64,000 nt of DNA, taken from positions 248,001 through 312,000 of the forward strand of contig JACKKB010000004.1 of assembly GCA_020637635.1 (NCBI GenBank). Direction: 5' to 3'. This DNA is from Albidovulum sp. GTDB taxonomy: Bacteria; Pseudomonadota; Alphaproteobacteria; Rhodobacterales; Rhodobacteraceae. This document shows, one piece after another, positions 16,212-23,906 of this stretch; position 1 is the stretch's first letter; every line of letters begins with the position of its first letter. The position numbers and the translations under genes were made by a program. The notes under the pieces were generated by a model. That model was not told where the DNA came from and made no database searches. It saw only the letters and a program-made list of their open reading frames with translations.

Positions 16212-16613
16212 ATGCGCGGAAGGCCTGTAAGCCGGATTCTGTTCCGGGGCTCTCGCCCCCTCGATGACCATTCCTCTGGCCCCGCCGTTACCGGCGGGAT
16301 CAAGCTGCCAACCCGGGCCTCTCGGGCTGAAGCATCCCTGCGGGCGGTCTCCGTTGCCGGACCGGCCCCCGCGCGAGGCCCCTATTCGGCATTGCTCCCG
16401 GTGGGGCTTGCCATGCCGTCCCCGTTGCCGGGTCCGCGGTGGGCTCTTACCCCACCTTTTCACCTTTTCCCCCGACGGGCGGGGGTAGTCTGATTTCTGT
16501 GGCGCTTTCCCTCGGGTTGCCCCGGCCGGGCGTTACCCGGCACCGTCGCTTCATGGAGTCCGGACTTTCCTCGCGCGGCGAACCGCTCGCGGTCATCCGG
16601 CCTTCCGCGCAAC
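16212..16613 (-). ncRNA. rnpB: RNase P RNA (class A)
   Basis: Catalytic RNA of RNase P, which trims tRNA 5' ends. Conserved core pieces read on the minus strand: GAGGAAAGTCCGGACTCC near the 5' end, ACAGAAA in the middle, GGTAAGAGCCCACCG, and the closing GAATCCGGCTTACAGG. The ends pair (GCGCGGAAGGCC near 16601-16612 with GGCCTTCCGCGC at 16214-16225) to form P1. Length is about 400 nt, as expected. It lies between a convergent VOC gene and the amidase gene, and its promoter is inside the amidase 3' end. Exact termini are approximate. Confidence 0.95.
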
Positions 16614-16617
16614 AGCC

Positions 16618-16646
16618 GGGTTAGGCCCCGGCACGACCCGCGTCAA
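16618..16646 (-). promoter_or_regulatory. rnpB promoter overlapping the amidase stop codon
   Basis: TTGACG, 17 bp, TAACCC. The -35 lies in the last amidase codons and the -10 covers its TAA stop. The predicted start is a few bases before the P1 helix. Confidence 0.65.
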
Positions 16647-17355
16647 CCGGGAACCTGCGCGCGAGATCGCCTGCAAGTGCCGTGTCGGCCGCGTCCGCAG
16701 GCCCCCCGGCCCAGGGCCGGAACCGCAACCTGAAGGCCAAGAGCACGAGCGCGTCGCCGACCGCGGGATAGCCGAACCCCTGCGCAAGCGGCGCGAAGGC
16801 GGCGAGGCTTTCCGGCCCGCCGGACGCCTCTGGCCGGACCTCATCAGAACCGACCGCATCGGGCCCGACCGCATCGGGCCAGACCGCATCGGGCCAGACC
16901 GAAAGACCCTGCAGCGCCAGCCGCCGCCAGTCGAAGCGCGGTCCGGGGTCGGACTTGCGCCCGGGCGCCATGTCGGAATGGCCGATCACCCTTTCAGGCG
17001 GAATCTCCCACCGCGCCATCACCTCCGCGAGCAGCCGCTCGAGCGCCGCCATCTGCGGTTCGGGAAAGGGCGCATCGCCGGGATTTGCCAGTTCGATGCC
17101 GATCGAGCGGGAATTGACATCGGTGACGGCGCCCCATGCCCCCGCCCCGGCATGCCAGGCCCGCGCTTCCTCGGGCACCAGCGCCTCGACCGCACCCGCC
17201 TCGGAAATCAGGTAATGCGCCGATACCTCGGCGGCGGGATCGCAAAGCCGATCCCGCGCCGCGGCGCAACTGGCCATGGCCGTGTAGTGGATCACGATCA
17301 GGTCGGGCCGGGCCCCGTTGCGCCTTTCGCCGAAGTTCGGCGATCCGGCCGGCAC
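16621..17355 (-). CDS. N-acetylmuramoyl-L-alanine amidase (AmpD-like)
   Basis: Amidase_2 zinc enzyme that cleaves the MurNAc-L-Ala bond in cell-wall recycling or remodelling. With the GTG start, zinc ligands are H23 (VIHYT), H126 (IGHSD) and D136 (KSDPG), and E88 (SIGIELANPG) sits at the catalytic region. The 244-residue length fits. The GTG follows the upstream gene's stop by one base. An ATG at 17424 would overlap that gene by 68 bases. After the catalytic domain, four near-identical pentapeptides (WPDAV/GPDAV) form an unusual linker, and a C-terminal helical segment follows. Confidence 0.85.
   Translation of the reverse strand: MPAGSPNFGERRNGARPDLIVIHYTAMASCAAARDRLCDPAAEVSAHYLISEAGAVEALVPEEARAWHAGAGAWGAVTDVNSRSIGIELANPGDAPFPEPQMAALERLLAEVMARWEIPPERVIGHSDMAPGRKSDPGPRFDWRRLALQGLSVWPDAVWPDAVGPDAVGSDEVRPEASGGPESLAAFAPLAQGFGYPAVGDALVLLAFRLRFRPWAGGPADAADTALAGDLARRFPVDAGRAGA
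16847..16906. repeat. 15-nt tandem repeat inside the amidase gene
   Basis: Three full and one partial copy of a 15-base unit (GGCCCGACCGCATCG and variants) encode repeated (W/G)PDAV. The phase is kept, so the frame is not broken. Confidence 0.85.
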
Positions 17356-17356
17356 C

Positions 17357-18133
17357 TCAGCCGCGCGCCTTCTGGAACGGCGTCGGATCCCAGTGGCAGG
17401 CAAAGCCGTCGCCGTCGGGATCAAGGTTCTTGCCGTCGCGCGCCGGGCCCCCGGCCTTCAGGAACGCCGCCTGCGCCGCTTCGGGCGTATCGTAGCGGGC
17501 ACAGTTCTTGTCGGAATTCGACAGCGAGAGCGACGAGCGCGGATAGATCTTCTCGCCAAGCCGGTTCGGCGCCTTCAACGCATATTGCACCAGATCGGGG
17601 CCGGGTCCGCTATCGGGCCGCTCGGGCACCTCGGTCGGTGCGATCTGGCGATACTGGGCGCGGTTCTCGGCCAGCCGCTCCTTGTCGGACTGGATCGTCT
17701 CGCGCGCAGCGACGGCGCCGAAATCCTGTTCGTCGGAGATGCCGGAATTGTTCGGGATCGCGCTCGGATCGGCGCCCATCGCGGCACCCGCCCCGGCAAG
17801 TGCGGCACCGCCTTCGGCGACGGGCTGGTTGTAGGCCGGCAGTGCCCCGGCCTCCTGCTGACCCGTCAGGGCGCCGGCGCCGCTGATGCCCGCCTGTGCC
17901 AGCTCGGCCGCACTCGGCACGCCGGTGCCCGAACCTTGCCCGGCATAGGCACCCGCGGGCGGCAGCACCGTCTGCGGCGCGGCCCGACCCGCGTTCAGCT
18001 GCGCCTCGCGCTGAAGCTCATAGGCGCCGTAGTCGCCAAAGCCGACACCGCCCGGCGCCCGGTTGTCGGGCACCGGCGGCTGACAGGCCGCCAGTGACAG
18101 AAGGCCAAGCGAAGCAAGAGCGAAACGCATCAT
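17357..18133 (-). CDS. Lipoprotein with C-terminal excalibur-like calcium motif
   Basis: 258 residues. A lipoprotein signal peptide (MMRFALASLGLLSLAAC) predicts lipidation at the first Cys. A long Ala/Gly/Gln-rich low-complexity region follows. The C-terminal ~45 residues resemble an excalibur domain: NCARYDTPEAAQAAFL then NLDPDGDGFACHWDP, with two cysteines flanking a DxDxDG calcium loop. Such domains are found on surface nucleases and cell-wall proteins, but no nuclease domain is seen here. It lies 40 bases downstream of gatA and abuts the amidase gene, so all may be one transcript. Confidence 0.82.
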   Translation of the reverse strand: MMRFALASLGLLSLAACQPPVPDNRAPGGVGFGDYGAYELQREAQLNAGRAAPQTVLPPAGAYAGQGSGTGVPSAAELAQAGISGAGALTGQQEAGALPAYNQPVAEGGAALAGAGAAMGADPSAIPNNSGISDEQDFGAVAARETIQSDKERLAENRAQYRQIAPTEVPERPDSGPGPDLVQYALKAPNRLGEKIYPRSSLSLSNSDKNCARYDTPEAAQAAFLKAGGPARDGKNLDPDGDGFACHWDPTPFQKARG

Positions 18134-18173
18134 CAGATCCCCAATCCGGCCGATATCCGGTTTGGCCGGGCCC

Positions 18174-19661
18174 TTACCACCATTTCGCCGGTTTGGAAAC
18201 AAAACCGGCGGCGCGCTCCAGCACATAGGCGTGATTCAGCAGATCGCCCTCTTCCCAGGGCCGCCCGATCAGCTGCAGGCCCAAGGGCAGCCCCTGCCGG
18301 TCAAGGCCCGCGGGCACCGCGATGCCCGGCAGACCGGCAAGGTTCACCGTCACCGTGAAGACGTCGTTGAGATACATTGCGATCGGGTCGGCATCGGTCA
18401 TCTCGCCGAGGCCAAAGGCCGCCGAGGGCGTCGCCGGCGTCAGGATCGCGTCGATGCCCTGGGCGAAGACCGCCTCGAAGTCGCGCTTGATGAGCGCGCG
18501 GACCTTGCGGGCGCGGTTGTAATAGGCGTCGTAGAACCCGGCTGACAGCACATAGGTTCCGATCATCACGCGGCGTTGCACCTCGCGGCCGAAGCCTTCG
18601 GCGCGGGTCTTTTCATACATCTCGGTGATGCCGTCGCCCTGGGCGAGCTTCGCGCGGTGGCCGTAGCGCACCCCGTCATAGCGCGCGAGGTTCGAGGACG
18701 CCTCGGCCGGGGCTACGACATAGTAGGCGGGCAGCGCGTATTTCGTGTGCGGCAGCGAGATATCGACGATCTCGGCCCCGGCATCCTTCATCATCGCGGT
18801 GCCGTCGGCCCAGAGCTTCTCGATCTCCTCGGGCATGCCGTCCATGCGGTATTCGCGCGGGATGCCGATCTTCCTGCCGCGGATGTCGCCCGTCAGCGCG
18901 GCCTCGAAATCCGGCACCGGCAGGTCGGCGGAGGTCGAATCCTTCGGGTCGTGCCCGCACATGGCCTGCAACATGATCGCCGCGTCGCGCACGTCCCCGG
19001 TCATCGGCCCCGCCTGGTCGAGCGACGAGGCGAAGGCCACGATCCCCCAGCGCGAGCAGCGCCCGTAGGTCGGCTTGATGCCGGTGATGCCGGTGAAGGC
19101 CGCGGGCTGGCGGATCGAGCCGCCGGTGTCGGTGCCGGTCGCACCGAGGCAAAGGTCGGCCGCCACCGCCGCCGCCGATCCCCCCGACGACCCGCCCGGC
19201 GTAAGCGGTGCGTCGTCGCCGCCGCGCCGCCAGGGGTTCACCGCGTTGCCGTAGCACGAGGTCTCGTTCGACGACCCCATGGCGAATTCGTCCATGTTGA
19301 GCTTGCCGAGCATGACCGCGCCCGCGTCGGCCAACTGCTGGCTGACGGTGGATTCGTATTCGGGGCGGAAGTTGCGCAGGATGTTCGACGCGGCCTGGCT
19401 CGGCACCCCGCGCGTGCAGAACAGGTCCTTGATGCCCACGGGGATGCCGCACATTCCGGGCGCATCGCCCGCGCGCAGCCGCTTGTCGGCCGCCGCCGCG
19501 CGTTCGCGCGCGATCTCGGGGGTCTTGTGGGCGAAGGCATTCAGCGCCCCCGCCCCCTCGATCGCGGCAAGGCACGCCTCGGTCAACTCGGCGCTCGTCA
19601 CCTCGCCCTTGCGCAGCGCATCGCGCGCGGCGGCGATGGTCAGTTCGTTCAGCCCGCTCAT
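18174..19661 (-). CDS. gatA: Asp-tRNA(Asn)/Glu-tRNA(Gln) amidotransferase subunit A
   Basis: Amidase-signature subunit that releases ammonia from glutamine for transamidation of mischarged Glu-tRNA(Gln) or Asp-tRNA(Asn). The Ser-cisSer-Lys triad is visible as K78 (GIPVGIKDL), S158 (TPGGSSGGS) and S182 (TDTGGSIRQP), with the family spacing. 495 residues is full length. It overlaps gatC by 4 bases. gatB is not in the window, as is common in Rhodobacterales. Confidence 0.97.
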   Translation of the reverse strand: MSGLNELTIAAARDALRKGEVTSAELTEACLAAIEGAGALNAFAHKTPEIARERAAAADKRLRAGDAPGMCGIPVGIKDLFCTRGVPSQAASNILRNFRPEYESTVSQQLADAGAVMLGKLNMDEFAMGSSNETSCYGNAVNPWRRGGDDAPLTPGGSSGGSAAAVAADLCLGATGTDTGGSIRQPAAFTGITGIKPTYGRCSRWGIVAFASSLDQAGPMTGDVRDAAIMLQAMCGHDPKDSTSADLPVPDFEAALTGDIRGRKIGIPREYRMDGMPEEIEKLWADGTAMMKDAGAEIVDISLPHTKYALPAYYVVAPAEASSNLARYDGVRYGHRAKLAQGDGITEMYEKTRAEGFGREVQRRVMIGTYVLSAGFYDAYYNRARKVRALIKRDFEAVFAQGIDAILTPATPSAAFGLGEMTDADPIAMYLNDVFTVTVNLAGLPGIAVPAGLDRQGLPLGLQLIGRPWEEGDLLNHAYVLERAAGFVSKPAKWW

Positions 19662-19945
19662 TCGACCACCTTCGGCACCGCGAAGAACCCTTCGCGCGCA
19701 TCGGGCGCGTTCGAGAGGATCTTCTCGGGCATCCCGCCATCCGTCACCACATCCGCGCGCCGCTTCAGCCGCATCGGCGTCACGCTCGTCATCGGCTCCA
19801 CGCCCTCGACATCCACCTCGTTGAGCTGTTCCATGAAGGCCAGAACCGCCGAGAGCTCGCCCGCCAGCGCCGGCAGGTCCTCGTCCTTCACGGCGATCCG
19901 CGCCAGATGCGCGACCTTCCGCGCAGTCGAAATGTCGATCGACAT
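19658..19945 (-). CDS. gatC: Asp-tRNA(Asn)/Glu-tRNA(Gln) amidotransferase subunit C
   Basis: 95-residue GatC, the small subunit that clamps GatA and GatB together. It begins MSIDISTARKVAHLARIAVKD and contains LSAVLAFMEQLNEVDVEGVEPM, both diagnostic. First gene of the gatCA unit. Its ATG is preceded by AGAAGAG. Confidence 0.95.
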   Translation of the reverse strand: MSIDISTARKVAHLARIAVKDEDLPALAGELSAVLAFMEQLNEVDVEGVEPMTSVTPMRLKRRADVVTDGGMPEKILSNAPDAREGFFAVPKVVE

Positions 19946-19987
19946 GGGTCTACTCTTCTCTTGGCTTCGGACCTTGGATCGGGGCAG

Positions 19988-20016
19988 GGTTTAACCGCAG
20001 CCCGCCCAGCCCGCAA
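19988..20016 (-). promoter_or_regulatory. Candidate gatC promoter
   Basis: TTGCGG, 17 bp, TAAACC, about 40 bases before the gatC start. Confidence 0.4.
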
Positions 20017-20041
20017 GGGCGGCAGTAACGGGGAGGATGGA

Positions 20042-20734
20042 ATGAAGATCACCTGGCTCGGCCATTCCGGCTTTCGCATCGAGATAGAGAAGGCGGTGCT
20101 TCTGGTGGACCCCTGGCTCACCGGAAACCCGATGTTCCCCGAGGACCGCACCGCCGAGGCGATCGCCGGCGCGACCCATATCCTGCTCACTCACGGTCAT
20201 GGCGATCATGCCGCCAATGCCGCGCGGATCTCGCGCGATACCGGCACGCCGATCGTCTGCATCCACGAACTGTCCGAGATCTTCGCCGCCGACGGGCTGA
20301 CGACGCTCGGTTTCGGCAAGGGCGGCACCGTCACGCTGGACGGCGCCAGGGTGACGCTGGTCAATGCCTGCCACTCCTCCTCGATCGACTACAAGGGCGG
20401 CGCACCCTTGCAGGCCGGTTCCGAGGGCGGCTTCATGATCGCCGGAGAGGGCCATACGATCTACGTGAGCGGCGACACCACGATCATGGCCGACATGGGC
20501 TGGATGGGCCGGTACTTTGCCCCCGACATCGGCATCCTCTGTGCCGGCGGGCACTACACGATGGACATGAAGATGGCGGCCTGGGCAGCCCGGGAATACT
20601 TCGACTTCAAGATCGTCATTCCCTGCCACTACAAGACCTTCCCGCTTCTCGCCCAGAGCGCGGATGACCTTAAGGCGGGCCTGCCCGGCGTCGACGTGAT
20701 CGAGCCCGAGGTGCTGGTGCCGATCACGGCGTGA
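20042..20734 (+). CDS. UPF0173-type metal-dependent hydrolase
   Basis: 230-residue metallo-beta-lactamase-fold protein of the UPF0173 (YtkL-like) group. Metal ligands are in THGHGDH (H51, H53, D55, H56), a further His in NACHSS, an Asp in YVSGDTTIM, and a C-terminal His in IPCHYKTFP. Substrates of this group are unknown. AGGATGGA lies upstream of the ATG. It is transcribed divergently from gatC and convergently to a small hypothetical gene. Confidence 0.92.
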   Translation: MKITWLGHSGFRIEIEKAVLLVDPWLTGNPMFPEDRTAEAIAGATHILLTHGHGDHAANAARISRDTGTPIVCIHELSEIFAADGLTTLGFGKGGTVTLDGARVTLVNACHSSSIDYKGGAPLQAGSEGGFMIAGEGHTIYVSGDTTIMADMGWMGRYFAPDIGILCAGGHYTMDMKMAAWAAREYFDFKIVIPCHYKTFPLLAQSADDLKAGLPGVDVIEPEVLVPITA

Positions 20735-20755
20735 CCCGCGCGCCACGAGCCGCGA

Positions 20756-20777
20756 GCCGGGCGGCGCACCGCCCGGC
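20756..20777. terminator. Hairpin between convergent genes
   Basis: A perfect 9-bp stem GCCGGGCGG/CCGCCCGGC with a 4-base loop, between the hydrolase stop and the stop of the 72-residue gene. There is no clear T-tract on either side. Confidence 0.5.
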
Positions 20778-20782
20778 AGGGA

Positions 20783-21001
20783 TCAAAGTTCCCAGTAGTT
20801 GCGACCGCGTTCGTGCAGGCCGAGGCCGATGTCACGCCGCAAATGGTCCGACAGGTCGGACGAGCGCCGCCGAGGGTTCGGGGCGCGGCGCTGCGCGACA
20901 TGTCCGGCAAGGGCCAGCGCCACGCGCAACAGCCCGTATTCGGCGACGAGCGTCCGCACTGCGGTCGCCGGGGTCGTCCGAGGGGTCAGTTCTGCATTCA
21001 T
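20783..21001 (-). CDS. Small basic hypothetical protein (DUF1127-like end)
   Basis: 72 residues starting MNAELTPRTT. A central helix (LVAEYGLLRVALALAGHVA) is followed by a basic end, LSDHLRRDIGLGLHERGRNYW. The LxDHLRRDIGL phrase resembles the DUF1127 core found in small alphaproteobacterial proteins, some of which bind RNA or affect phosphate/carbon metabolism. No good SD is visible, so the start is uncertain. It could begin further upstream (97 residues). Confidence 0.6.
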   Translation of the reverse strand: MNAELTPRTTPATAVRTLVAEYGLLRVALALAGHVAQRRAPNPRRRSSDLSDHLRRDIGLGLHERGRNYWEL

Positions 21002-21154
21002 CTTGTCAACCAGCCGGCGCCTTGCGGCCGCGCGGCTCCTCTTCGCGTTGGAACGGAAACCCCGGGCGGCGGGCACAGGGCCGGCGTCAGGGGCGAAAGA
21101 CGGTTTTGGGAAGAGGATCGGCCAGGCCGGATCAGTCTCCCAACGGGCGCGGCG

Positions 21155-21292
21155 TCAGCTGGCGCTGAGGCCTTGCGGTTCCGGGCGGTCGCCGCGGGCC
21201 GGGGTCTTCGGGGCCGAAACATCGGCCGCCGACACGGCAATCGGGAACGCGCCCGGATCGGAACGGAGCGTGGCGGGCATGCAATAGGTCAT
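21155..21292 (-). CDS. 45-residue hypothetical protein
   Basis: A short frame starting MTYCMPATLR and ending PEPQGLSAS. Support comes from a very good SD (GGAAAGGAGACG, 6-8 bases before the ATG) and a promoter-like TTTCCG-N17-TAGAGA 35 bases further up. No signal peptide or family is recognised; there are two Met and one Cys near the N-terminus and a Pro/Ser-rich tail. The unit lies alone between tadA and the 72-residue gene. Confidence 0.5.
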   Translation of the reverse strand: MTYCMPATLRSDPGAFPIAVSAADVSAPKTPARGDRPEPQGLSAS

Positions 21293-21326
21293 CCTGCGTC
21301 TCCTTTCCTGAGCGTTGGGATGGCGC

Positions 21327-21355
21327 TCTCTACACCAGAATCCGACGGCCGGAAA
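21327..21355 (-). promoter_or_regulatory. Candidate promoter for the 45-residue gene
   Basis: TTTCCG, 17 bp, TAGAGA on the minus strand. Confidence 0.35.
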
Positions 21356-21449
21356 GGGCTGACGCAGCCCCGGCAGAGAGCTTGGCGGGTTGTGGCCGGC
21401 GCGCCACAGGACGGCAGGATCGGCGGAACCTCGCCCGGATGGACGGCCC

Positions 21450-21917
21450 TCAGGTCGCGTCCCGTTCGCGCCGCCCGGCGAAGAAGGCGCGCAGGAGCGC
21501 TGCCCCCTCCTCGGCGCCGATACCGTCGTAGACTTCGGGCGCATGGTGGCACTGGGCGCGGGCAAAGATGCGCGCGCCGTGCACCACGCCACCCGACTTC
21601 GGATCCTCGGCGCCAAAGTAGAGCCGGGCGATCCGGGCCAGGGAGATCGCCGCGGCGCACATCGGGCAGGGTTCGAGCGTGACATAGAGATCGTGCCCCG
21701 GCAGCCGCTCCGACCCGGCGGCGGCACAGGCGGAGCGGAGCGCCAGCACTTCCGCATGCGCGGTCGGATCACTGAGTTCGCGCGTGCGGTTCCCGGCGCT
21801 TGCGACGATCCGCCCGTCGGGCGCCACCACCACCGCACCGACCGGCACCTCGCCCCGCAGGGCGGCCGCGCGCGCCTCGGCCAGCGCGGCCTCCATATGG
21901 CTCCTGAAATCGCCCAT
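21450..21917 (-). CDS. tadA: tRNA-specific adenosine deaminase
   Basis: Converts adenosine 34 of tRNA-Arg(ACG) to inosine. The zinc site is HAE (H54, E56 proton shuttle) with PCPMC (C84, C87), in the normal deaminase order. SLARIARLYFGAEDPKSGG follows as in TadA. 155 residues is full length. It is divergent from the pseudouridine synthase gene, a pairing often seen in alphaproteobacteria. Confidence 0.96.
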   Translation of the reverse strand: MGDFRSHMEAALAEARAAALRGEVPVGAVVVAPDGRIVASAGNRTRELSDPTAHAEVLALRSACAAAGSERLPGHDLYVTLEPCPMCAAAISLARIARLYFGAEDPKSGGVVHGARIFARAQCHHAPEVYDGIGAEEGAALLRAFFAGRRERDAT

Positions 21918-22039
21918 GCCCCCTCATGCCCCGGCCCGTGGCCGCAGACAAGACCCGCAGGCGGTGCCCGCACGCAGGCGCTTCCCCCTAGGCGCGTTTG
22001 GGGTTAGAGGAGGCGCTCAGCCAGCCCGGAGGTCCGATC

Positions 22040-23095
22040 ATGAGCGATGAGACCGCACAGAGCGCCGAGGAGCCCCGGGAAGAGGGCGAGCGCATCGCCA
22101 AGGTGATGGCGCGTGCGGGCATCGCGTCGCGCCGCGACGCCGAGAAGATGATCCTGGCGGGCCGCGTCGCGGTAAACGGGGTCAAGGCAGAGAGCCCCGC
22201 GCTCGACGTCCTGCCCTCCGACAGGATCACGCTCGACGACAAACCCATCGACGCCCCGCAGCCGGCGCGGCTCTGGCTCTACTACAAGCCCACCGGCCTC
22301 GTGACCTCGGCGCGCGACGAGAAGGGCCGCCAGACGGTCTTCGACACCATGCCCGAGGACATGCCGAGGGTGATGAGCGTGGGACGCCTCGACCTCACCT
22401 CCGAAGGGCTCCTCCTGCTCACCAACGACGGCGAGCTGAAGCGAAAGCTGGAGCTGCCGACCACCGGGTGGCTGCGCAAGTATCGGGTGCGGGTGAACGG
22501 CCGCCCGAACGAGGCGACCTTCGACCCGTTGCGACGTGGCATCGAGATCGACGGCGAGTCCTTCCAGCCGATGGAGGTCACGCTCGAGAAGCAGCAGGGT
22601 GCAAATGCCTGGCTGACCGTCGGCATCCGCGAGGGCAAGAACCGCGAGATCCGCCGCGCGATGGCCGAGGTCGGGCTGGCGGTGAACCGGCTGATCCGGG
22701 TCAGCTACGGCCCGTTCCGGCTGAACAAGATGAAACCCGGCGACGTCGTCGAGGTGAAGGCGCGCGTCCTGCGCGAACAGCTCGGCACCTCGGCCGCAGA
22801 CGCCGAAGATGCCGGGACGCGGCCGGCCAAGCCGCGCAAGCCGCGTGGCGACAGGCCCGCGGCCGGCGCAGCCAGGCGGCCACGCGGCGACGTGCCGGGG
22901 CCGACGGACGGCGCCGGGCGGCCGCGCCGGCCGGCACGGCCCGCGCGCGACAGCGAACGGCGCACCGAGCGTCAGGAAAACGCGCAGGCTGGGCGCAAGC
23001 CGCGCGGCACCGACGCGCCGGGCGGCCGCTGCGAGGACCGCCCTGAGGACCGCCCTGAGGACTGCTCCCGGGACCGTTTCGGGACCGCGCGTTGA
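22040..23095 (+). CDS. rluB: 23S rRNA pseudouridine synthase (RluB type), tail probably frame-shifted
   Basis: Isomerises uridine in 23S rRNA helix 89 (U2605 in E. coli numbering, if RluB). An S4-like domain (about residues 18-65, ERIAKVMARAGIASRRDAEKMI) precedes the RluB/E/F catalytic core: SVGRLDLTSEGLLLLTNDG carries the catalytic Asp, and EGKNREIRRAM and the GPFRL motif follow. GGAGG lies 7 bases before the ATG. The first ~265 residues are ordinary. After that the reading frame becomes an irregular Arg/Pro-rich tail ending at 23095. A Gly-Lys-Pro-rich tail typical of this protein in Rhodobacterales appears further on in another frame. Confidence 0.88.
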   Translation: MSDETAQSAEEPREEGERIAKVMARAGIASRRDAEKMILAGRVAVNGVKAESPALDVLPSDRITLDDKPIDAPQPARLWLYYKPTGLVTSARDEKGRQTVFDTMPEDMPRVMSVGRLDLTSEGLLLLTNDGELKRKLELPTTGWLRKYRVRVNGRPNEATFDPLRRGIEIDGESFQPMEVTLEKQQGANAWLTVGIREGKNREIRRAMAEVGLAVNRLIRVSYGPFRLNKMKPGDVVEVKARVLREQLGTSAADAEDAGTRPAKPRKPRGDRPAAGAARRPRGDVPGPTDGAGRPRRPARPARDSERRTERQENAQAGRKPRGTDAPGGRCEDRPEDRPEDCSRDRFGTAR

Positions 23096-23291
23096 GCGCG
23101 GGCCCCGCGAGCGGAGCAGCGCGGCGCGAAAACCGGGCGCCAAAGGAGCGCACGGGCGGGCGGGGCAACGCAAAGCCTGCCACCTGCGAGGCCCGTGCGG
23201 CTGAGCTGCGCGCCGGCGGGTCCGGCGCCGATCGCGGCTGGGCCAGGGGCCTGCGCCGCCGCGGCGCGACGACTGTGACCCGGAGCGGGCG

Positions 23292-23717
23292 GTGCTGCCC
23301 GGCGCGCGCGGCGCCGGCCCCAAGCCCGCGCGCGTCGCGGGAACGGATCGCCCCAAGCCCGCGCGCAGCGCGGGAACGGATCGCCCAGAGCGGCCGCGCG
23401 GCACCCTATCCGGCAAGCCGGGTGGCAAGGGATCTGGCAGACCGGGCGGCAAGCCGGGTGCGAAACCGGGCGGGCGGCCGGCTGACCGGTCGGCAGCAGG
23501 CGCGGCCGGCAGGCCGGTTGAAGGGGCGGCGGGGCGGCCGGAGCGTCGCGGCGGCGCAAAACCGGCCGGCAAACCCGGTGCGCGCCCGGCCGGCAAGCCA
23601 GGCGGCAAGCCCGGTGTCAAGCCGGGCGGCAAGCCGGACGGCGGACACAGCCGCGGCCCCGGGCCGAAGCGCGGCCCGAATCCCGGCCCTAAACCGGGTG
23701 GCAAGCGCGACAAGTAG
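23292..23717 (+). pseudogene. Displaced basic C-terminal tail of RluB
   Basis: This frame encodes a Gly/Lys/Pro/Arg-rich low-complexity protein (repeated KPGGK, KPGAK, PAGKPG) ending PKPGGKRDK. Many alphaproteobacterial RluB proteins end in just such a tail. It follows rluB in a different frame, has no SD, and a TGA at 23202 closes the same frame upstream. The simplest reading is that one or more indels (real or from GC-rich sequencing) separated it from rluB. Alternatively it is a chance open frame, because low-complexity GC-rich DNA keeps frames open. Confidence 0.45.
23318..23383. repeat. 33-nt tandem repeat, two copies
   Basis: Two adjacent 33-base units differing at two bases or so encode PKPAR(V/S)AGTDR twice in the frame of the displaced tail. 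The multiple-of-three length suggests it arose in coding sequence. Confidence 0.85.
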
Positions 23718-23822
23718 TGCCGGTGTCGGCGGCGGCAGCCCGCGCGCCGCCGCCGCGCCATCGCAAAATGCTTGGCGCCGCTCCCGCGCCATGCGACTGT
23801 GCCGGCGATGTCGGGGTGTGGG

Positions 23823-23906
23823 ATGACGGAATCCGGACTGCAACGGTTGGCCTTCAATCTGCTGCTGGCGCTGACGCTCTATGTGGCACTGACGGGGGCG
23901 TGGTGA
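23823..23906 (+). CDS. 27-residue membrane peptide coupled to xpaC
   Basis: The frame starts MTESGLQRLAFN and ends ALTGAW, one hydrophobic helix (LLLALTLYVALTGAW). Its TGA overlaps the xpaC-like ATG (TGATG), the layout of translational coupling. The SD is poor (GGGGTG), so it could be only a leader peptide or a chance frame. Confidence 0.45.
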   Translation: MTESGLQRLAFNLLLALTLYVALTGAW

